A DNA stretch of 64,000 nt from Bacilli bacterium. Lineage in GTDB: Bacteria > Bacillota_I > Bacilli_A > RF39 > UBA660. Within the stretch, counting starts at the first letter, position 1; every line of letters begins with the position of its first letter. Location: positions 62,001-126,000 of the forward strand of contig JAFRCD010000005.1 in NCBI GenBank assembly GCA_017404555.1, in the 5' to 3' direction. Under the pieces are notes generated by a model. It made no database searches and was not told the DNA's origin. It saw nothing but the letters and a program-made list of their open reading frames with translations. This document shows, in pieces, positions 18,181 through 27,688 of this stretch. Made by a program: the position numbers and the translations under genes.

Positions 18181-20876
18181 AAAAATTCACTCATATGGAA
18201 ATAAGAAAAATGTGGCTTTCTTTCTTTGAAAGTAAAAATCACAAAATAATAGAAAGTGCACCATTATTACCAATTAATGATGATAGTTTATTATTCATTA
18301 ATGCTGGTGTTACTCCATTAAAGAAATATTTTGATGGTAGTGTTGTACCTGAAAATAAACGGCTTACTAATATCCAAAAATGTATTAGAACCAATGATAT
18401 TGAAAATGTTGGTGTTACTAAAAGACATTTAACTTTCTTTGAAATGATGGGTAACTTCTCAATAGGTGATTATTTCAAAGATGAAGCTATTTCTTATGCT
18501 ATGGAACTATTAACTAGTCCTGAGTACTTTAATGTTGATAAGAACTTACTTTATGTAACTATTTATACTGATGATGATTATTCATATGATAAATGGATTG
18601 AAGTAGGTATGGATGAAGATCATATTGTTAGACTTGAAGATAACTTTTGGGAAATAGGTGAAGGTCCCTGTGGACCTGATTCAGAAATTTTCTATGATCG
18701 TGGTGAAAAATATGATCCTGATCATAATGCCCTAGAATTATTTAAATGTGGAGAAGACCAAGAACGTTTTGTTGAGATTTGGAACAATGTCTTTTCTCAA
18801 TATAATTCTAAAAAAGGTGAAAAAAGAGAAGATTACAAAGAACTTCCTAATAAAAATATTGATACTGGTGCTGGTTTTGAAAGATGGTGTACTATTTTTC
18901 AAGACAAAGATTCAATGTTTGAGACGGATTTATTTAAAATACCTATTAAACACTTAGAACAGTTATCTGGTATTAAATACAGTGGTCAAACTCCATTTAA
19001 AGTAATTGTTGATCACTTAAGGGCTATTACTTTTGCCTTATCTGATGGTATTTACTTTGATAATGCTGGTCGTGGTTATGTTTTAAGAAGATTGCTTAGA
19101 AGAAGTGTACGTATGGGTAAAATGTTAAATATCAATAAGCCTTTCATTTATAAAATGGTTAGTGATGTTGTAGAAACCTTTGGAGAAGTTTATCCTAATC
19201 TAGTCGAAAAACAAGGTGAGATTGCGGCTTTAGTATTAGAAGAAGAAAAACTATTCTTGAATACTCTAGATGCTGGTTTAAAAATCTTAAGAAATTTAAC
19301 TGCTAACTCTAATGATGGCTTTATTAGTGGAGCCGATGCCTTTAAACTATATGATACTTATGGTTTTCCATTTGAACTTACTAAAGAATACTTAAATGAA
19401 ATGGGCTTTTCTGTATCCGAAGAAGAATTTAATAAGTATATGGATATGCAGAAGGAATTAGCTAAGAAAAATGCTAAAACAAAAACCCAAATGGCTTCTC
19501 AGAAAAAAGTACTTTTAGACTTTAAGGAACCTTCCGAATTTGTCTATGGTATTTATCGTCTTAAAAGTAAAGTTATTGGTATTTTCTCCAAAGACAGTCT
19601 AGAAAAAGAACTTACCCGTGGTGGCTATATTGCTTTAGATAGGACTTGTTTCTATTCAGAAGCTGGTGGTCAAGTAAGTGATACTGGAATAATTACTGGT
19701 CAAAACTTTAAAGCTCGAGTACTTGATGTCTTTAAAGGACCAAATGGTCAACATATTCATAAAGTTAAACTTTTAGATGGTAAAATTAAACAAGGAGATA
19801 CTTGTGAGTTGATTTTAGATAAAGAACGTAGAAAAGCTATTGAAGCAAACCATTCTAGTGTTCATTTACTTCATTATGCCTTAAGAAGTAAAATATCTGA
19901 AAATATTCATCAAGCAGGTAGTTATCTTGATCAAGATCGTTTACGACTAGACTTTACTTATACTGGTAAGCTTACTGATGATATGATCAAAACAGTGGAA
20001 GAACGAGTTAATGAAAGCATTAATAATAAATTAATTGTTTCTACTGAAGTTCTACCTATTGAAAAAGCCAAACAATTAGGCGCAATGGCTTTATTCAATG
20101 AAAAATATGGTGATATTGTTCGTGTAGTTAAAATGGGTAAATCCATGGAATTCTGTGCTGGTACTCACGTATCTAATACAAAAGATATCAAAGAATTCGC
20201 AATTACTTCTTATGAATCTAAAGGAAGCAATGTCTATCGTATTGAAGCTGTAACTGCTGATAAAATTGAAAGTGCTTTAACTGAAATTACTAAACCATAT
20301 CATGATGAAATAATTAAACTACTAATGAAAGCTAAATCAATTATTGATGCCGCTGAAAAAGAAGGATTAAGTCTAAATTTTGATGTTGATATTGAAAACC
20401 CTAGACCTTCTTCTTATAAAGATGTTATCTTCATTAAAAATGAACTTGCCTATATTCAAAATGAAGTAAAAATGCTTGAAAAGAGATATAACATCGAAAA
20501 AGAGAAAGCTACTTTAAGTAATTTAGATGAATATGAAAAACTAGTTAAACAATATGATGATGTATTCACTGTTGTAACTAGAGTAGATAATAAAGATGTT
20601 AATATGCTTAAAGTAGTCGCAGATGCTCTTATAAATGAACTTGGTAAAGCCTTTGTCTTCTTTGCTAATGTTAAAGATAATAAGACTGTTAATTTCATTT
20701 GTCGTAGTTCTTGTGATATTTCAGCTGGTATTATTGTTAAAGATTCAGCTGTTACTACTAATGGTAATGGGGGCGGTTCTAATACTTTTGCTCAAGGTGG
20801 AGGAAATAACATTGATAAATTAGATGAAGTATTTGCCCATATTGAGGATGTTTTAAATGGTAAAGACTATATGTAA
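18177..20876 (+). CDS. alaS: alanine--tRNA ligase
   Basis: This 899-residue class II synthetase charges tRNA-Ala. Motif 1 region (SAPLLPINDDSLLFINAGVTPLKKYF) and motif 2 (RLTNIQKCIRTNDIENVG, THLTFFEMMGNFS-like) are visible. The editing domain has the zinc ligands HSSVHLLH and CAGTH, and the C-terminal Ala domain contains the Gly-rich GNGGGSNTFAQGGG. The length is normal for the family. Expression should follow alanyl-tRNA charging through the upstream T-box. The start overlaps the kinase-like gene by 4 nt, and the end overlaps holA by 20 nt. Confidence 0.97.
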   Translation: MKKFTHMEIRKMWLSFFESKNHKIIESAPLLPINDDSLLFINAGVTPLKKYFDGSVVPENKRLTNIQKCIRTNDIENVGVTKRHLTFFEMMGNFSIGDYFKDEAISYAMELLTSPEYFNVDKNLLYVTIYTDDDYSYDKWIEVGMDEDHIVRLEDNFWEIGEGPCGPDSEIFYDRGEKYDPDHNALELFKCGEDQERFVEIWNNVFSQYNSKKGEKREDYKELPNKNIDTGAGFERWCTIFQDKDSMFETDLFKIPIKHLEQLSGIKYSGQTPFKVIVDHLRAITFALSDGIYFDNAGRGYVLRRLLRRSVRMGKMLNINKPFIYKMVSDVVETFGEVYPNLVEKQGEIAALVLEEEKLFLNTLDAGLKILRNLTANSNDGFISGADAFKLYDTYGFPFELTKEYLNEMGFSVSEEEFNKYMDMQKELAKKNAKTKTQMASQKKVLLDFKEPSEFVYGIYRLKSKVIGIFSKDSLEKELTRGGYIALDRTCFYSEAGGQVSDTGIITGQNFKARVLDVFKGPNGQHIHKVKLLDGKIKQGDTCELILDKERRKAIEANHSSVHLLHYALRSKISENIHQAGSYLDQDRLRLDFTYTGKLTDDMIKTVEERVNESINNKLIVSTEVLPIEKAKQLGAMALFNEKYGDIVRVVKMGKSMEFCAGTHVSNTKDIKEFAITSYESKGSNVYRIEAVTADKIESALTEITKPYHDEIIKLLMKAKSIIDAAEKEGLSLNFDVDIENPRPSSYKDVIFIKNELAYIQNEVKMLEKRYNIEKEKATLSNLDEYEKLVKQYDDVFTVVTRVDNKDVNMLKVVADALINELGKAFVFFANVKDNKTVNFICRSSCDISAGIIVKDSAVTTNGNGGGSNTFAQGGGNNIDKLDEVFAHIEDVLNGKDYM

Positions 20877-21810
20877 GAATTATTTAATAGAAACTACTGA
20901 TGCCAAGACTAAAGAACTAAGAATAAAGGATTTAATAGGAACTAGTAGTTTTAAGTCATATGATATTAACACTTATGATTTAAGTGAGGATATATCTTTT
21001 GATAAAGTTATGGAAAGTATTGATACTTATAATCTATTAAGTGATAATAAAGTAATTATTGTAGAAAATATTGAACATTTAAAAGATGATAGAGAAAGAG
21101 AAACCCTATCTAAGTATCTAGATAATCCTAAAGATGATATCTTACTAATTATGACTACTAAGAAAATTGATAATAAATTAAAAATATTCAAATTACTAAA
21201 AGACAAAGTAAAAGTTCTAAATGATGAAATAGATCCCACTAAATACATTAAAGATAATTTAGAAGAATATAAAATGTCTGATAAAGACATAGCTCTTTTA
21301 ATAAAATATAAAAATAAAGATATAACTGCTATTGATAATGAATTATGTAAATTAAAAGCTTATAAATTAAATAATAAAGAAATTACTAAAGAAGATATTG
21401 AAAATATCGTTATTAAAGCTAAAGAAGAGGAAGATCAATTGCTTTTTAGTCTAGTAGATAGTATTATTACTAAAAATAAGAAATTAGCTTTAGAAGACTT
21501 AAATAGTCTAAAAGAACAAGCTATTGATCCTTTTAGTATTATTGCTCTTTTAGATAATCAATTACGTATTCTTCTACAGACATATATTTTAAGAGAAGAG
21601 GGAAAGAAAGAAAAAGAAATAACTGATATTTTAAAGATTCATCCTTACCGGGTAAAACTTGCCTTGAATAATTCCTATAATTATACTAGAAAAGAGATAG
21701 AAAATACTATTTTAGAACTTGCTAAATTAGATTACAATATTAAAAGTGGTAGAGAAGATAAGTCTTTAGCTTTAGATATGTTTATAATTAATTTAAAAGA
21801 TAAGCATTAA
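20857..21810 (+). CDS. holA: DNA polymerase III delta subunit
   Basis: This 317-residue clamp-loader subunit opens the beta clamp. The family pattern of an N-terminal RecA-like domain (IIVENIEHLKDDRERETLSKYLDNP, ILLIMTTKKIDNKLKIFK), a middle helical lid and a C-terminal collar (ALLDNQLRILLQ, IHPYRVKLAL, AKLDYNIKSG) is clear. It starts inside the alaS 3' end with an AGGATG site upstream. alaS-holA as a coupled pair is not the Bacillus order, where holA neighbours comEC and rpsT. Confidence 0.9.
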   Translation: MVKTICKNYLIETTDAKTKELRIKDLIGTSSFKSYDINTYDLSEDISFDKVMESIDTYNLLSDNKVIIVENIEHLKDDRERETLSKYLDNPKDDILLIMTTKKIDNKLKIFKLLKDKVKVLNDEIDPTKYIKDNLEEYKMSDKDIALLIKYKNKDITAIDNELCKLKAYKLNNKEITKEDIENIVIKAKEEEDQLLFSLVDSIITKNKKLALEDLNSLKEQAIDPFSIIALLDNQLRILLQTYILREEGKKEKEITDILKIHPYRVKLALNNSYNYTRKEIENTILELAKLDYNIKSGREDKSLALDMFIINLKDKH

Positions 21811-21822
21811 TGCTTATCTTTT
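21795..21822. terminator. bidirectional terminator, holA / rarA
   Basis: A perfect 28-bp palindrome centred at 21808/21809 contains both stop codons and has T-rich flanks on each side. Confidence 0.85.
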
Positions 21823-23027
21823 TCTTTTTCTATTTTTTCATAAATGGCTTTAATATTCTTTTCATAACCAATATCTTTTGGTTCATAGTACTTAACACCT
21901 TTTAATTTCTTAGGCATATATTCCTGATAGACATAAGCTCCCTCATAATCATGAGGATATTTATAAGTAGTAGAATTATTTTTAATATGATCAGGTACAT
22001 TAGAAATAATTCCTTTTTCAATATCTTCTAAAGCTTTATCTAAAGCTATATGAGCCGTATTTGATTTTGGTGAAAGAGCCATTTCCGTAACAATTGTTCC
22101 TAGAGGAATTCTAGCTTCTGGTAAACCAACTCTTTCTGCTGCATTAATTGCTGCATCAACTCTTGGTCCAATAGCTGGATTAGCTAAACCAATATCTTCA
22201 TAAGCAATAACACTCATTCTTCGATAAATAGAATCTAAATCACCTTCAGTAATTAAACGAGCAAGATAGTGAAGGGAAGCATCCACATCACTCCCTCTAA
22301 TTGATTTTTGAAATGCAGATAAGACATCATAATGTCCATCACCATTCTTATCAGAAAAGAAAACTGGCTTACTATTAATCTTTTTAATTACTTCTTTAGT
22401 CACTTTCTGATCACTAGTAGAGTAGTAAGCAATCTCTAATAGATTATATGCATATCTTAAATCACTTCTAGAGAGTTTTACAATTAGTTTGAGTGTTTCA
22501 TCATCAATAGTAATTTTATCTAAATAAGGGCTTTTTATAGCCCTTTTAAGAGCCTTTAAAATGTCTTTATCAGAGAGCTCATGTAATTCAAATAATTGAC
22601 ACCTGCTTCTAATAGCTGGATTAATAGAATGATAAGGATTTGAAGTAGTCATCCCAATTAAAGTAATTAAGCCACTTTCAATTTGAGGAAGTAGAAGATC
22701 TTGTTTGTCTTTATTAAGACGATGAATCTCATCCATAATAAGAATAATACCATCATACATTTTTGCTTCTTCACAAACCACATCAAAATCTTTCTTATTA
22801 TTAATAGTTGCATTCAAAGAACGATATCTAAGTCCTAAATCATTAACAAGAGCATTAGCAATAGAAGTTTTACCAACTCCTGGAGGACCATATAAAATCA
22901 TTGAAAAAAGTTTTTTATTTTTAACTAAATTAGTAAGTACTTTATCTTTACCAATTAAATGTTCTTGTCCCACAACTTCTTTTAATGATTTAGGTGCAAG
23001 TTTATAAGCTAGTGGTTTATCCATCAT
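21807..23027 (-). CDS. rarA: replication-associated recombination ATPase RarA (MgsA)
   Basis: This 406-residue AAA+ protein of the RarA/WRNIP family acts at stalled replication forks. It begins LAYKLAPKSLKEVVGQEHLIG, with Walker A GPPGVGKTS, Walker B ILIMDEIHR, and the RarA-specific C-terminal tetramerisation region (SDVDASLHYLARLITEGD, AYEDIGLANP, MALSPKSN). The length matches the family. It converges on holA. A small Cys/His protein gene lies 14 nt upstream in the same direction. Confidence 0.94.
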   Translation of the reverse strand: MMDKPLAYKLAPKSLKEVVGQEHLIGKDKVLTNLVKNKKLFSMILYGPPGVGKTSIANALVNDLGLRYRSLNATINNKKDFDVVCEEAKMYDGIILIMDEIHRLNKDKQDLLLPQIESGLITLIGMTTSNPYHSINPAIRSRCQLFELHELSDKDILKALKRAIKSPYLDKITIDDETLKLIVKLSRSDLRYAYNLLEIAYYSTSDQKVTKEVIKKINSKPVFFSDKNGDGHYDVLSAFQKSIRGSDVDASLHYLARLITEGDLDSIYRRMSVIAYEDIGLANPAIGPRVDAAINAAERVGLPEARIPLGTIVTEMALSPKSNTAHIALDKALEDIEKGIISNVPDHIKNNSTTYKYPHDYEGAYVYQEYMPKKLKGVKYYEPKDIGYEKNIKAIYEKIEKEKDKH

Positions 23028-23041
23028 ATCACATCCTCAAA

Positions 23042-23356
23042 CTATTTTATTTTTGGTGTTTTCTTAAATACTTTCACATTAGTAATTATATCTTCTTTTT
23101 TAGTTTTATTAACTGGTACTATTGCACCGCATCTGACACATTTTCTTACCATGCCATCTTTTACCGTAAGAGTTTTATCAGCGCTTAATCTATGACCTTC
23201 AATTTCACATATTTTACGAGCTATCTCTTGTAATCTCTCAATAGATCGTTCTTTTCTAATAGCAAGATACTCCATATCAGCATTTATTAAATTTATTTCA
23301 TCTTGAATAATCTGTAAACTTCTTTTATAAGACATTAAAAGATCTATTTTGCTCAT
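23042..23356 (-). CDS. hypothetical small protein with putative CHCC zinc site
   Basis: This is a 104-residue protein. Residues 1-48 look like a coiled coil (INADMEYLAIRKERSIERLQEIARK). C50 and H55 with C73 and C76 (KCVRCG) could form a zinc site. I do not recognise a family. It sits between an E2-like acyltransferase gene (1 nt away) and rarA (14 nt away), all on the minus strand, so the three are probably one operon. A nucleic-acid-binding role is possible but only inferred. Confidence 0.65.
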   Translation of the reverse strand: MSKIDLLMSYKRSLQIIQDEINLINADMEYLAIRKERSIERLQEIARKICEIEGHRLSADKTLTVKDGMVRKCVRCGAIVPVNKTKKEDIITNVKVFKKTPKIK

Positions 23357-23357
23357 T

Positions 23358-24221
23358 CTATTTTCCTTCTTTCAAGGTAATTTTCTTCTCCATTTTTTCT
23401 TCCAAAAGTTTTGGATGCGCTAAAAGATATTCTAATAATTGAACAGATTTAATCATATAGAAACCATCTGCAATTCTTTCATCTAAAGTAATTCCAAAGT
23501 CACAGAAACTTCTAATTTCCTTTTTACCATTATCTAAAATAACTTCTTTTTGATATATTTTACCCATTGTAATAAGCATTGAATTAGTACCAAAAGTACT
23601 TAAATGATGATAAATAGCTGTAGTTGAACCAATACTGCCAATATTAGACACAACAGCACTACTATAATAAATAATTTCTTCTGTCATTGATAAAGGTAAT
23701 AAATCATGTTTATCTGCCCACTTATAACAACCAACTACAAAATAACGTAATAATCTTGGTAATTTACCAACTTTAGATACTAAATCATCAGTTGAACTAG
23801 TTTCACTATTTCTTGATTCATGAACTCTTTTCCCAATCTTCTTAGAAAAAGTAAAAATATTATCATCTTCTAAAGCTTTTATAACCTGCATTACTTCTTG
23901 AGAATCATCATTAAACTCCATCTTCGCCACAAAAGATACTGTAACATTATTACGATCATAAAACTTTCCATTAACAATAAATCTATTTAAATATGGTCTA
24001 TTATAAATAACTTTCGCAATAGCTGTAGAAAAAGCATGAAAACAAGTAATATGAACATCTTTCTTTTTATTCTCTTTTTCCAAGTATTTAAGAAGTTCAG
24101 TTACATCAATACTATAATTACCGTATACTTCATTATCAACTCTTCTTTTTAAAATATCATGCATAATATAATTCATTCCATTTAAATTGGTAACAACCTT
24201 ACCATCTTTACGATTTCGCAT
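23358..24221 (-). CDS. stand-alone 2-oxoacid dehydrogenase E2-like acyltransferase
   Basis: This 287-residue protein resembles the catalytic domain of dihydrolipoyl acyltransferases or chloramphenicol acetyltransferases (FHAFSTAIAKVIYNRPYLNRFIVNGKFYDRNNV, VSNIGSIG, FGITLDERIADGF). There is no lipoyl or peripheral-subunit-binding domain and no E1/E3 gene nearby. The usual active-site HRxxDG reads D-E-R-I-A-D-G (E248 in place of His), so ordinary E2 chemistry is doubtful. The substrate is unknown. ATG 24221 follows a GAGGTG site. It heads a minus-strand group with the small Cys/His gene and rarA. Confidence 0.75.
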   Translation of the reverse strand: MRNRKDGKVVTNLNGMNYIMHDILKRRVDNEVYGNYSIDVTELLKYLEKENKKKDVHITCFHAFSTAIAKVIYNRPYLNRFIVNGKFYDRNNVTVSFVAKMEFNDDSQEVMQVIKALEDDNIFTFSKKIGKRVHESRNSETSSTDDLVSKVGKLPRLLRYFVVGCYKWADKHDLLPLSMTEEIIYYSSAVVSNIGSIGSTTAIYHHLSTFGTNSMLITMGKIYQKEVILDNGKKEIRSFCDFGITLDERIADGFYMIKSVQLLEYLLAHPKLLEEKMEKKITLKEGK

Positions 24222-24252
24222 CTCAACACCTCATAATAATTATATCATCAAT

Positions 24253-24281
24253 TTGTAAAACAAACAATTTTGAATTATAAT
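24253..24281 (+). promoter_or_regulatory. promoter of xerD
   Basis: TTGTAA (24253-24258), 17 bp, TATAAT (24276-24281). It ends 18 nt before the chosen xerD start. Confidence 0.55.
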
Positions 24282-24299
24282 ATAAATAGGGTGAGTAAG

Positions 24300-25193
24300 A
24301 TGGAAATAAGTACTGCCATAGAAGATTATTTAAATTACTGTCTAGTGGAAAAAGGACTATCTAAAAGAACTAATAAGTCCTACCACTATGATTTGTTATC
24401 ATATCAAGATTATCTAAAGAAAAAACATATTACAAAAGTTAATAGTATTGAAACTAAAACAATCGAGAATTACTTAAAACATTGCTATAACAACAATGAA
24501 GAAGTAAGTACTATTGCTCATAAACTAACAGTTATTAAAAATTTCCATAATTACTTATATAAAGAAAAAATAGTAAAAAAGAATGTCGCCGAGTTTATAG
24601 CTCGTCCTAAAACTAAGAAAACATTACCCAAAACATTAAGTATAAAGGAAGTAGATAAACTACTTGACATTAAACTAGAAACTCCTTTTGACTACCGAAA
24701 TAAAGCCATGTTAGAATTAATGTATGCATCAGGATTAAGAGTATCAGAATTAGTAAATCTAAAGGTCACTGATCTGGACTTTACTAATATGATTATTAGA
24801 ATAACTGGTAAGGGTGCTAAAGAAAGAATAGTTCCCTTTGGGGAATATGCTTCTGTTTCTGTGAAACTATATTTAGAAAAACGACCTAGTATGTTAAAAG
24901 GAAAAGAAGTAGAAGAGTTATTTATTAATAATCATGGTAAACCTATTACTAGACAAGGTTTCTTTAAGAATTTAAAGAAAATTTTAAAAGACAAAGGTCT
25001 AAACGAAGATATATCTCCTCATAGTCTAAGACATTCTTTTGCAACTCATCTTCTAGAAAGGGGAACTGACTTAAGAAGTATTCAAGAATTATTAGGTCAT
25101 TCAGATATATCTACTACAAAAATATATACTCACATTAGTGAGAAGCAAGTAGAGGAGGATTATATAAAATATCATCCTCGGGAGGAAAAATGA
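24300..25193 (+). CDS. xerD: tyrosine recombinase XerD/XerC type
   Basis: This 297-residue site-specific recombinase resolves chromosome dimers at dif. The N-terminal SAM-like core-binding domain (AIEDYLNYCLVEKGLSKRT) precedes the catalytic domain. Active-site residues are visible: Arg in ASGLRVSELVNLK, the HSLRHSFATHLLERG box, GHSDISTT and Tyr in TTKIYTH. ATG 24300 was chosen for the AGGGTGAG site just upstream. The order xerD...deoB recalls Bacillus ripX-drm, with two small membrane genes inserted. XerC versus XerD is settled mainly by this neighbourhood. Confidence 0.87.
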   Translation: MEISTAIEDYLNYCLVEKGLSKRTNKSYHYDLLSYQDYLKKKHITKVNSIETKTIENYLKHCYNNNEEVSTIAHKLTVIKNFHNYLYKEKIVKKNVAEFIARPKTKKTLPKTLSIKEVDKLLDIKLETPFDYRNKAMLELMYASGLRVSELVNLKVTDLDFTNMIIRITGKGAKERIVPFGEYASVSVKLYLEKRPSMLKGKEVEELFINNHGKPITRQGFFKNLKKILKDKGLNEDISPHSLRHSFATHLLERGTDLRSIQELLGHSDISTTKIYTHISEKQVEEDYIKYHPREEK

Positions 25194-25603
25194 AAGCATT
25201 ACGGATAATTTCAATTATAATTTCAGTAGGTTATATCTTAGTAGGATTTTACTTATTTTTTGCAAATGATATGGAAGCTATATTTATACCTATTATTATG
25301 AGTACTATCGCTGGTATACCGTTATTATATTTGTTAAAGGACAAAGAGAAAAATAGTACTTTATGGAGAGTTATTCTTGCCATATTTGATGCCATTGGTA
25401 TAGTAGTATTCTTATTCATAATACTTTCTTTCGCAATGCTTTTTAGGCCTTGTACTGGATATGATTGTTTAGGCCAAGCACTTTTTCCAATGACAAGTGC
25501 CTTTGCGTTACCAATGATGTTTGTATATGGCTACATAAGTGTTGATTTTTTCAAAAATAATGATAAGAGGCGAGAAAATGAAGAAGAAAAAGAAAAAGAA
25601 TAA
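25190..25603 (+). CDS. small four-helix membrane protein
   Basis: This 137-residue protein has about four transmembrane segments (near 5-25, 30-50, 60-85 and 100-120) and a charged tail rich in Glu and Lys. Two Cys flank CTGYDC in an extracytoplasmic loop and could form a disulphide. No family is recognised. The start overlaps the xerD stop by 4 nt and the end overlaps the next membrane gene, so the three are coupled. Confidence 0.7.
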   Translation: MKALRIISIIISVGYILVGFYLFFANDMEAIFIPIIMSTIAGIPLLYLLKDKEKNSTLWRVILAIFDAIGIVVFLFIILSFAMLFRPCTGYDCLGQALFPMTSAFALPMMFVYGYISVDFFKNNDKRRENEEEKEKE

Positions 25604-26015
25604 TTATATAAAAACAAGTGCTGTAATAGCTATAATTAATACAGTTTTACTAATATTTCTAGCATTTGTATTACCAACAGAAATACTATTTCTTGCCATT
25701 GTAAACGTAATTCCTTTGATACTTTATTTTGCCAAAATAAAGAATTATACCTGGGTAACAATTCTTTTTATCATTATAAATGATCTTGTATTCCTAATTT
25801 GTTTTGGTTATCTAGTATACTGGTTTATATTTTCTCTAGGACATAGTAATTGTAATGAATTAATCTGTTTTAATACCACTGGTATTGTTATCCTAGGATT
25901 ATTTATTAATTTTATTGTCTTTTTACCATATATTATTCTAAGTATAGATATGATTAAAAACAGAAAAAAGAAAAAGAAAAAAACGAAAACAAGAAAAAGA
26001 AATAATATGATATAA
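25578..26015 (+). CDS. small membrane protein, similar architecture to its upstream neighbour
   Basis: This 145-residue protein has a Lys-rich N-terminus, about four transmembrane helices and a Lys/Arg-rich C-terminus. A loop with SNCNELICF resembles the CTGYDC loop of the preceding protein in position, so the two may be an old duplication. ATG 25578 is chosen because AGAGG (25566-25570) precedes it; a longer reading from 25539 would overlap its neighbour more. Function is unknown. deoB follows after 23 nt. Confidence 0.65.
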   Translation: MKKKKKKNNYIKTSAVIAIINTVLLIFLAFVLPTEILFLAIVNVIPLILYFAKIKNYTWVTILFIIINDLVFLICFGYLVYWFIFSLGHSNCNELICFNTTGIVILGLFINFIVFLPYIILSIDMIKNRKKKKKKTKTRKRNNMI

Positions 26016-26038
26016 TAAAGAAACAGAGGGAGATAACT

Positions 26039-27205
26039 ATGAGGTTTAAAAGAGTATTTTTACTGGTATTAGATTCACTAGGAGTAGGAGAAGCAGAAGA
26101 TGCGGTTAACTATGGTGATACAGGTGCTAATACTTTAAAACATATTGAAGAAAATTATGATTTATTTATACCTAACTTAAAGAAGATAGGTTTCTTAAAT
26201 ACAGTTAATATGGATGTTAAAGAAGATGTAGATGCCTATTATACAATGGCTAAACCCAATAACGCTGGTAAAGACCATATAAATGGCTATTATGAGTTAA
26301 TTGGTTTATTATCTACAATTCCATATAAAACATTTAATGAGGGCTTTCCTGGCGAAATAATAGCTAATATAGAGCATATTACTGGTAGGAAAGTACTTGG
26401 TAATATCTGTTGTACTGATGATACTATTATTAAAGAATTAGGAGAAGCTGCAATAAACTATGGAGGTCTAATTGTTTATACTTCTGCTGATTCAGATTTA
26501 CAAATAGCGGCTCATGAAGATATCATAGATATTGATACATTGTATAAATATGCTGAAAGGATAAGAGCTTTAACCCTTAGAGAAAATTGGCGAGTAGGGA
26601 GAGTTATCGCTAGACCATTTAATGGTTCAGCGGGTAATTATAAGTTCATTAAAACTGCTCGTAAGGACTTTGCACTAAAGCCCCCTAAAAGAACTATTTT
26701 AGATAAACTATGTGAGAAAAAGTACAATGTTATTGGAATAGGGGAAGTAAATGCTATTTTTGATGGAGCAGGTATTAATAAAACTATTAAAGCCGTAGAT
26801 AATGCCGAAGCCATTAATAAATTAATTGATATTATGGATAAGAAGTTTACTGGTTTATGTATTACTAGTTTAAATGACTTTGATACTGTATATGGCCATA
26901 ATAGAGATGTCGAAGGATATGGTAAAGCTATAGAAGATTTAGATGTTGATATTCCCCTAATTCTAAATAAACTAGAATTAGATGATTTACTTATTATTAC
27001 AGCTGATCATGGTAATGATCCTACTTTCCCAGGTAATGATCATACTAGGGAAAATGTACCGGTTATACTCTATAGTCGTAATTTTTCAGAACCAAAGCGC
27101 TTAATACCATTTAAGACTTTAGCAGATATTGGTGCTACTATAGCAGATAACTTTGAAATCGATCCTCCAGAAATAGGAGAGAGTATACTAAGTATTCTAG
27201 TATAA
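26039..27205 (+). CDS. deoB: phosphopentomutase
   Basis: This 388-residue enzyme of the alkaline phosphatase superfamily interconverts ribose-1-phosphate (or deoxyribose-1-phosphate) and the 5-phosphate in nucleoside salvage. The metal-binding N-terminus (VFLLVLDSLGVGEAEDAVNYGDTGANT), the KDHINGYYELIG stretch and the C-terminal ITADHGNDPTFPGNDHTRENVP motif are intact. The length is standard. An AGGGAGA ribosome site precedes the start. It is the last gene of the xerD cluster and ends at a bidirectional terminator. Confidence 0.95.
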   Translation: MRFKRVFLLVLDSLGVGEAEDAVNYGDTGANTLKHIEENYDLFIPNLKKIGFLNTVNMDVKEDVDAYYTMAKPNNAGKDHINGYYELIGLLSTIPYKTFNEGFPGEIIANIEHITGRKVLGNICCTDDTIIKELGEAAINYGGLIVYTSADSDLQIAAHEDIIDIDTLYKYAERIRALTLRENWRVGRVIARPFNGSAGNYKFIKTARKDFALKPPKRTILDKLCEKKYNVIGIGEVNAIFDGAGINKTIKAVDNAEAINKLIDIMDKKFTGLCITSLNDFDTVYGHNRDVEGYGKAIEDLDVDIPLILNKLELDDLLIITADHGNDPTFPGNDHTRENVPVILYSRNFSEPKRLIPFKTLADIGATIADNFEIDPPEIGESILSILV

Positions 27206-27206
27206 T

Positions 27207-27234
27207 AAAAGAAAGAGAACCCTCTTTCTTTTTT
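27207..27234. terminator. bidirectional terminator, deoB / DUF1540 gene
   Basis: AAAAGAAAGAG (27207-27217), loop AACC, CTCTTTCTTTT (27222-27232), with T-rich flank on the deoB side. Confidence 0.8.
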
Positions 27235-27433
27235 ATTCATCAAAATAATACTCGGTAGCAAATTCTTCATTATCACGCGCTAAAAAGCTTTTACAAGATG
27301 TTTCTGATGCATCGTATGCAATTTCATCAGAAACACACCCTACGTCTATCTCCTCTAACTGACAAAGAGAGTGGTCTAAGTCCTGAAAAGCACAGTTCTC
27401 TACAGTACAGTTAATCTTCTTACATTTAACCAT
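27233..27433 (-). CDS. DUF1540 family small cysteine-rich protein
   Basis: This 66-residue protein has the spacing CKKINCTVENCAFQ...C...I-V-GC...ETSCKSF typical of DUF1540 proteins, which are common in spore-forming Firmicutes and may bind metal through their Cys residues. Seven Cys are present. ATG 27433 follows GGAGG. Its role is unknown. The following 240 bp towards the XRE gene contain no convincing ORF or RNA. Confidence 0.75.
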   Translation of the reverse strand: MVKCKKINCTVENCAFQDLDHSLCQLEEIDVGCVSDEIAYDASETSCKSFLARDNEEFATEYYFDE

Positions 27434-27663
27434 TATATACCTCCAGTAGTAATATTATGGATAATAAACAGATAAATATACCGATGAATTAATAAATTCA
27501 ATTAAATTTAAAATATTTTTTTACTCTCTTTTTACCTCAAAATAGGGGAAGTAAAAGAGTAGTTAGATGACTTTTAAAAACACTTTGTTATACTTAAAAA
27601 CAAATAAATTTGAATATAGAAGTTAACATAATATCAATTATAGGAAGTTGGTTAGGAGTAATA

Positions 27664-27688
27664 TAAAAGGAAGGATTAAACCTTCCTT
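27664..27688 (-). terminator. terminator after the XRE regulator gene
   Basis: On the minus strand AAGGAAGG (27681-27688) pairs with CCTTCCTT (27667-27674) around a 6-nt loop that includes the stop codon. A T-rich tail follows. Confidence 0.75.

Noticed and set aside
27540-27605. Short plus-strand ORF of about 19 codons beginning at ATG near 27568
   Set aside because: No ribosome site, no promoter and very AT-rich composition; probably chance. The 27434-27675 gap appears to hold only regulatory or spacer DNA.
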